From contig JAHFQD010000099.1 of the NCBI GenBank assembly GCA_023266455.1, positions 1 to 7,010 of the forward strand: a DNA stretch of 7,010 nt. The letters run 5' to 3'. Under the pieces are notes generated by a model that made no database searches, was not told the DNA's origin, and saw only the letters and a program-made list of their open reading frames with translations. Position numbers and translations under genes: made by a program. This document shows positions 4,718-7,010 of this stretch, piece after piece (position 1 is the stretch's first letter; every line of letters starts with the position of its first letter). Source of the DNA: Candidatus Muproteobacteria bacterium (GTDB lineage Bacteria; Pseudomonadota; Gammaproteobacteria; Acidiferrobacterales; Sulfurifustaceae).

Positions 4718-6820
4718 GTGGCTCGCACAACACCCATTGAGCGGTATCGCAATATCGGCATCATGGCGCACATTGATGCGGGTAAAACCACGACCACCGA
4801 GCGCATCCTGTTCTACACCGGTGTCAATCATAAGATCGGCGAAGTCCATGAAGGCGCTGCCACCATGGACTGGATGGAGCAGGAACAAGAACGCGGGATT
4901 ACCATCACCTCCGCCGCCACCACCTGCTTCTGGAAGGGTATGGACGGCAAGCGTGAGCAACATCGCTTCAACATTATCGATACCCCCGGCCACATCGACT
5001 TCACGATCGAAGTGCAGCGCTCCTTGCGCGTGCTCGACGGCGCAATCTTTGTGCTGTGCGCGGTCGGTGGTGTGCAACCGCAGTCCGAAACTGTATGGCG
5101 TCAGGCTAATAAGTACGGCGTGCCGCGCATCGCGTTCGTCAACAAGATGGACCGCGCCGGCGCGAACTTCCTGAACGTTGTGCAACAACTTAAAGACCGT
5201 CTCGGCGCCAATGCGGTGCCGGTGCAGATGGCGATCGGCGCTGAAGACAACTTCAAGGGTGTGGTTGACCTTATTAAGATGAAGGCGATCTTCTGGGATG
5301 AAGCCAGCCAGGGCATGAAATTCGAAGAGAAAGAAATCCCGGCAGAAATTCTTGACCAGTGCAAGAAGCTGCATGACCAAATGGTTGAAGCCGCGGCTGA
5401 AGGCAATGAGAAGTTGATGGAAAAATATCTCGGCGGCGAGCAGTTGACGGCCGACGAAATCAAACTGGGTTTGCGCGAACGCAACATGCGTCTTGAGATC
5501 GTGCCGGTTTTCTGCGGCAGCGCGTTCAAGAACAAGGGCGTGCAAGCGACGCTCGACGGCGTGCTCGACTACTTACCGTCGCCGATCGATCGTCCCGCCA
5601 TCAAGGGTCATCTTGACGACAAGGACAGTTCTATCGGCGAGCGTCATGCTTTCGATGAAGAGCCGTTCTCTGCGCTCGCGTTTAAAATCGCAACCGATCC
5701 TTTCGTTGGCGCGTTGACCTATATCCGCGTTTACTCCGGCGTACTGACCTCGGGCGATTCCGTATATAACCCGGTCAAGTCGCGCAAAGAACGTATCGGC
5801 CGTTTGCTGCAGATGCATGCGAACGAACGTCAAGAAATTAAAGAAGTGCGCGCCGGTGACATCGCCGCGTGCGTCGGTTTGAAAGACGTTACCACCGGCG
5901 ACACCTTGTCCGATGAAGACAAGGTCATCACGCTTGAGCGCATGGAATTCCCCGAGCCGGTTATCTCGCAAGCCGTGGAACCCAAGAGCAAAGCGGATCA
6001 AGAAAAGATGGGCATGGCGTTGCAACGTTTGGCTCAAGAAGATCCTTCGTTCCGTGTTTCAACCGACGAAGAATCCAGCCAAACGATCATCGCCGGTATG
6101 GGCGAGTTGCATCTCGAAATCATCGTTGACCGCATGAAACGCGAATTCGGCGTGGAAGCGAACGTCGGCAAGCCGCAAGTGGCTTACCGCGAAACTATTC
6201 GTAAGTCGGTCGATCAGGAATACCGCTTCGTTAAGCAATCCGGTGGCCGTGGTCAGTATGGTCATGTGCAAATCAAGTTCGAACCGCAAGAAGCGGGCAA
6301 GGGCTTTGAGTTCGTCGACGCCATCAAAGGCGGCTCGATTCCGCGCGAGTTCATCCCCGCCGTCCGCAAGGGCGTCGATGAAGCGATGCAGCGTGGTATC
6401 AAGTTCGGTTATCCAGTCGTGGATGTCAAAGCCACTTTGCATTACGGCTCGTACCACGAAGTCGACTCGAATGAAAACGCGTTCAAGATGGCCGCGATTC
6501 TCTGCTGGCGTGAAGCCGGTCTGAAGGGCGATCCTGTTTTACTTGAGCCGATCATGGACGTTGAAGTGACATCGCCGGCCGATTACCTCGGCAACGTCAT
6601 GGGCGATCTCAACTCTCGTCGCGGTATCATCATGAGCCAAGAAGACGGTCAGGGTGGCGTGAAGATTATTCGCGCGGAAGTTCCGCTGGCGAATATGTTC
6701 GGTTACTCGACCACGTTGCGTTCGTCATCGCAAGGTCGCGCGACGTACACGATGGAATTTAAGAAGTATTCGCCGGTGCCGGCGAGTGTTGCTGAAAGTG
6801 TGCTCAAGAAGGCCAGCTAG
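4718..6820 (+). CDS. fusA: Elongation factor G
   Basis: EF-G is the cytosolic GTPase that drives tRNA-mRNA translocation and, with RRF, ribosome recycling. The 700 residues are full length (E. coli 704). G-domain motifs are all present: P-loop AHIDAGKT (17-24), switch I RGITI (59-63), DTPGH (88-92), NKMD (142-145) and GSAFK (267-271). Domain II follows (about 290-400), then III (405-480), IV (485-605) with the tip loop [10 protein letters not shown], whose His580 matches the functional tip histidine of E. coli EF-G, and V (608-690) ending [11 protein letters not shown]. The start is GTG, with AGAGG (4704-4708) 9 nt upstream. Residues 594-605 ([12 protein letters not shown]) differ from the common AFKEG-type helix, without a break in frame. 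It is third in the str operon, 35 bp after rpsG and 69 bp before tuf. Confidence 0.99.
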   Translation: MARTTPIERYRNIGIMAHIDAGKTTTTERILFYTGVNHKIGEVHEGAATMDWMEQEQERGITITSAATTCFWKGMDGKREQHRFNIIDTPGHIDFTIEVQRSLRVLDGAIFVLCAVGGVQPQSETVWRQANKYGVPRIAFVNKMDRAGANFLNVVQQLKDRLGANAVPVQMAIGAEDNFKGVVDLIKMKAIFWDEASQGMKFEEKEIPAEILDQCKKLHDQMVEAAAEGNEKLMEKYLGGEQLTADEIKLGLRERNMRLEIVPVFCGSAFKNKGVQATLDGVLDYLPSPIDRPAIKGHLDDKDSSIGERHAFDEEPFSALAFKIATDPFVGALTYIRVYSGVLTSGDSVYNPVKSRKERIGRLLQMHANERQEIKEVRAGDIAACVGLKDVTTGDTLSDEDKVITLERMEFPEPVISQAVEPKSKADQEKMGMALQRLAQEDPSFRVSTDEESSQTIIAGMGELHLEIIVDRMKREFGVEANVGKPQVAYRETIRKSVDQEYRFVKQSGGRGQYGHVQIKFEPQEAGKGFEFVDAIKGGSIPREFIPAVRKGVDEAMQRGIKFGYPVVDVKATLHYGSYHEVDSNENAFKMAAILCWREAGLKGDPVLLEPIMDVEVTSPADYLGNVMGDLNSRRGIIMSQEDGQGGVKIIRAEVPLANMFGYSTTLRSSSQGRATYTMEFKKYSPVPASVAESVLKKAS

Positions 6821-6889
6821 TCTAGCCTCGATAAGCCGCTTAAGAACAAAAATTGGAAATTATTTAACTTTTCTAGAGACGAGCCTACT

Positions 6890-7010
6890 ATGTCCAAGGA
6901 AAAATTCGAGCGCAACAAACCCCACTTAAACGTGGGCACGATTGGCCACGTCGACCACGGCAAGACCACCTTGACCGCGGCGCTGACCAAAGTGTTAGCG
7001 GCCAAATTTG
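6890..7010 (+). CDS. tuf: Elongation factor Tu, N-terminal 40 residues (3' truncated by window edge)
   Basis: EF-Tu is the GTPase that delivers aminoacyl-tRNA to the ribosomal A site. The visible start [20 protein letters not shown] is that of gammaproteobacterial EF-Tu. The P-loop [10 protein letters not shown] begins at residue 19, and His23/Lys25 are intact. The frame stays open to the window end; a complete gene would run about 395 residues. The ATG at 6890 has only a loose purine-rich sequence upstream (AGAGACGAG, 6875-6883). Position after fusA is the standard str order. Many proteobacteria carry a second near-identical tuf elsewhere; this cannot be seen here. Confidence 0.98.
   Translation, partial: MSKEKFERNKPHLNVGTIGHVDHGKTTLTAALTKVLAAKF

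Noticed and set aside
4691..5545. Long open frame antisense to fusA (284 codons)
   Set aside because: Shadow of EF-G coding sequence; the His/Leu/Val-rich product matches no family.
6821..6889. A separate tuf promoter in the fusA-tuf gap
   Set aside because: A/T-rich, but TTGGAA and TAGAGA are 15 bp apart and no better pair was found.
1..7010. CRISPR arrays, insertion sequences, tRNA or rRNA genes, toxin-antitoxin or defence modules
   Set aside because: No regularly spaced repeats, transposase motifs, cloverleaf sequences or rRNA signatures were seen.

Overview
The window reads as chromosome from a proteobacterium, most likely a gammaproteobacterium. This rests on the start of EF-Tu ([20 protein letters not shown]), on S12, S7 and EF-G sequences close to the E. 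coli type, and on a PA2779-family gene. GC content is moderate (mid-50s by eye). The genus cannot be named from the sequence alone.

Left part (1-1656): the end of a HAF-repeat extracellular protein, then a small exported cysteine-containing protein whose C-terminal half looks like a BON domain (202-717, +). A YdeI/OmpD-associated (OmdA) family gene converges on it (763-1425, -), with a GC-rich hairpin between the two stops. The spacer right of the YdeI-type gene carries two boxA-like elements on the minus strand.

Middle part (1657-3424): a 395-residue minus-strand protein with an N-terminal half I do not recognise and a C-terminal cyclic-nucleotide-binding-like fold. Across a 235-bp divergent spacer with nested inverted repeats lies a 114-residue PA2779-family membrane protein (+), here without its usual PA2778-type peptidase partner next to it.

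Right part (3425-7010): the str operon in the standard order rpsL-rpsG-fusA-tuf, with tuf running off the window. A near-consensus sigma70 promoter (TTGACA, 17-bp spacer, TACAAT) follows an A/T-rich stretch and precedes a GC-rich discriminator, as expected for a growth-rate and ppGpp controlled ribosomal promoter. About 235 nt of structured, non-coding leader separates it from rpsL. rpsL and rpsG are only 12 bp apart, so an E. coli-style S7 repressor site in that gap is unlikely. rpoBC does not precede rpsL here.

Together, the right half is core translation machinery: two 30S proteins, the translocase and the tRNA-delivery GTPase. The left half holds accessory or poorly characterised genes. 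I see no phage, IS, CRISPR, toxin-antitoxin or defence module. The items most worth following up are the unrecognised N-terminal region fused to the cNMP-binding-like domain, the rpsL leader, the boxA-like pair and the structured divergent spacer.
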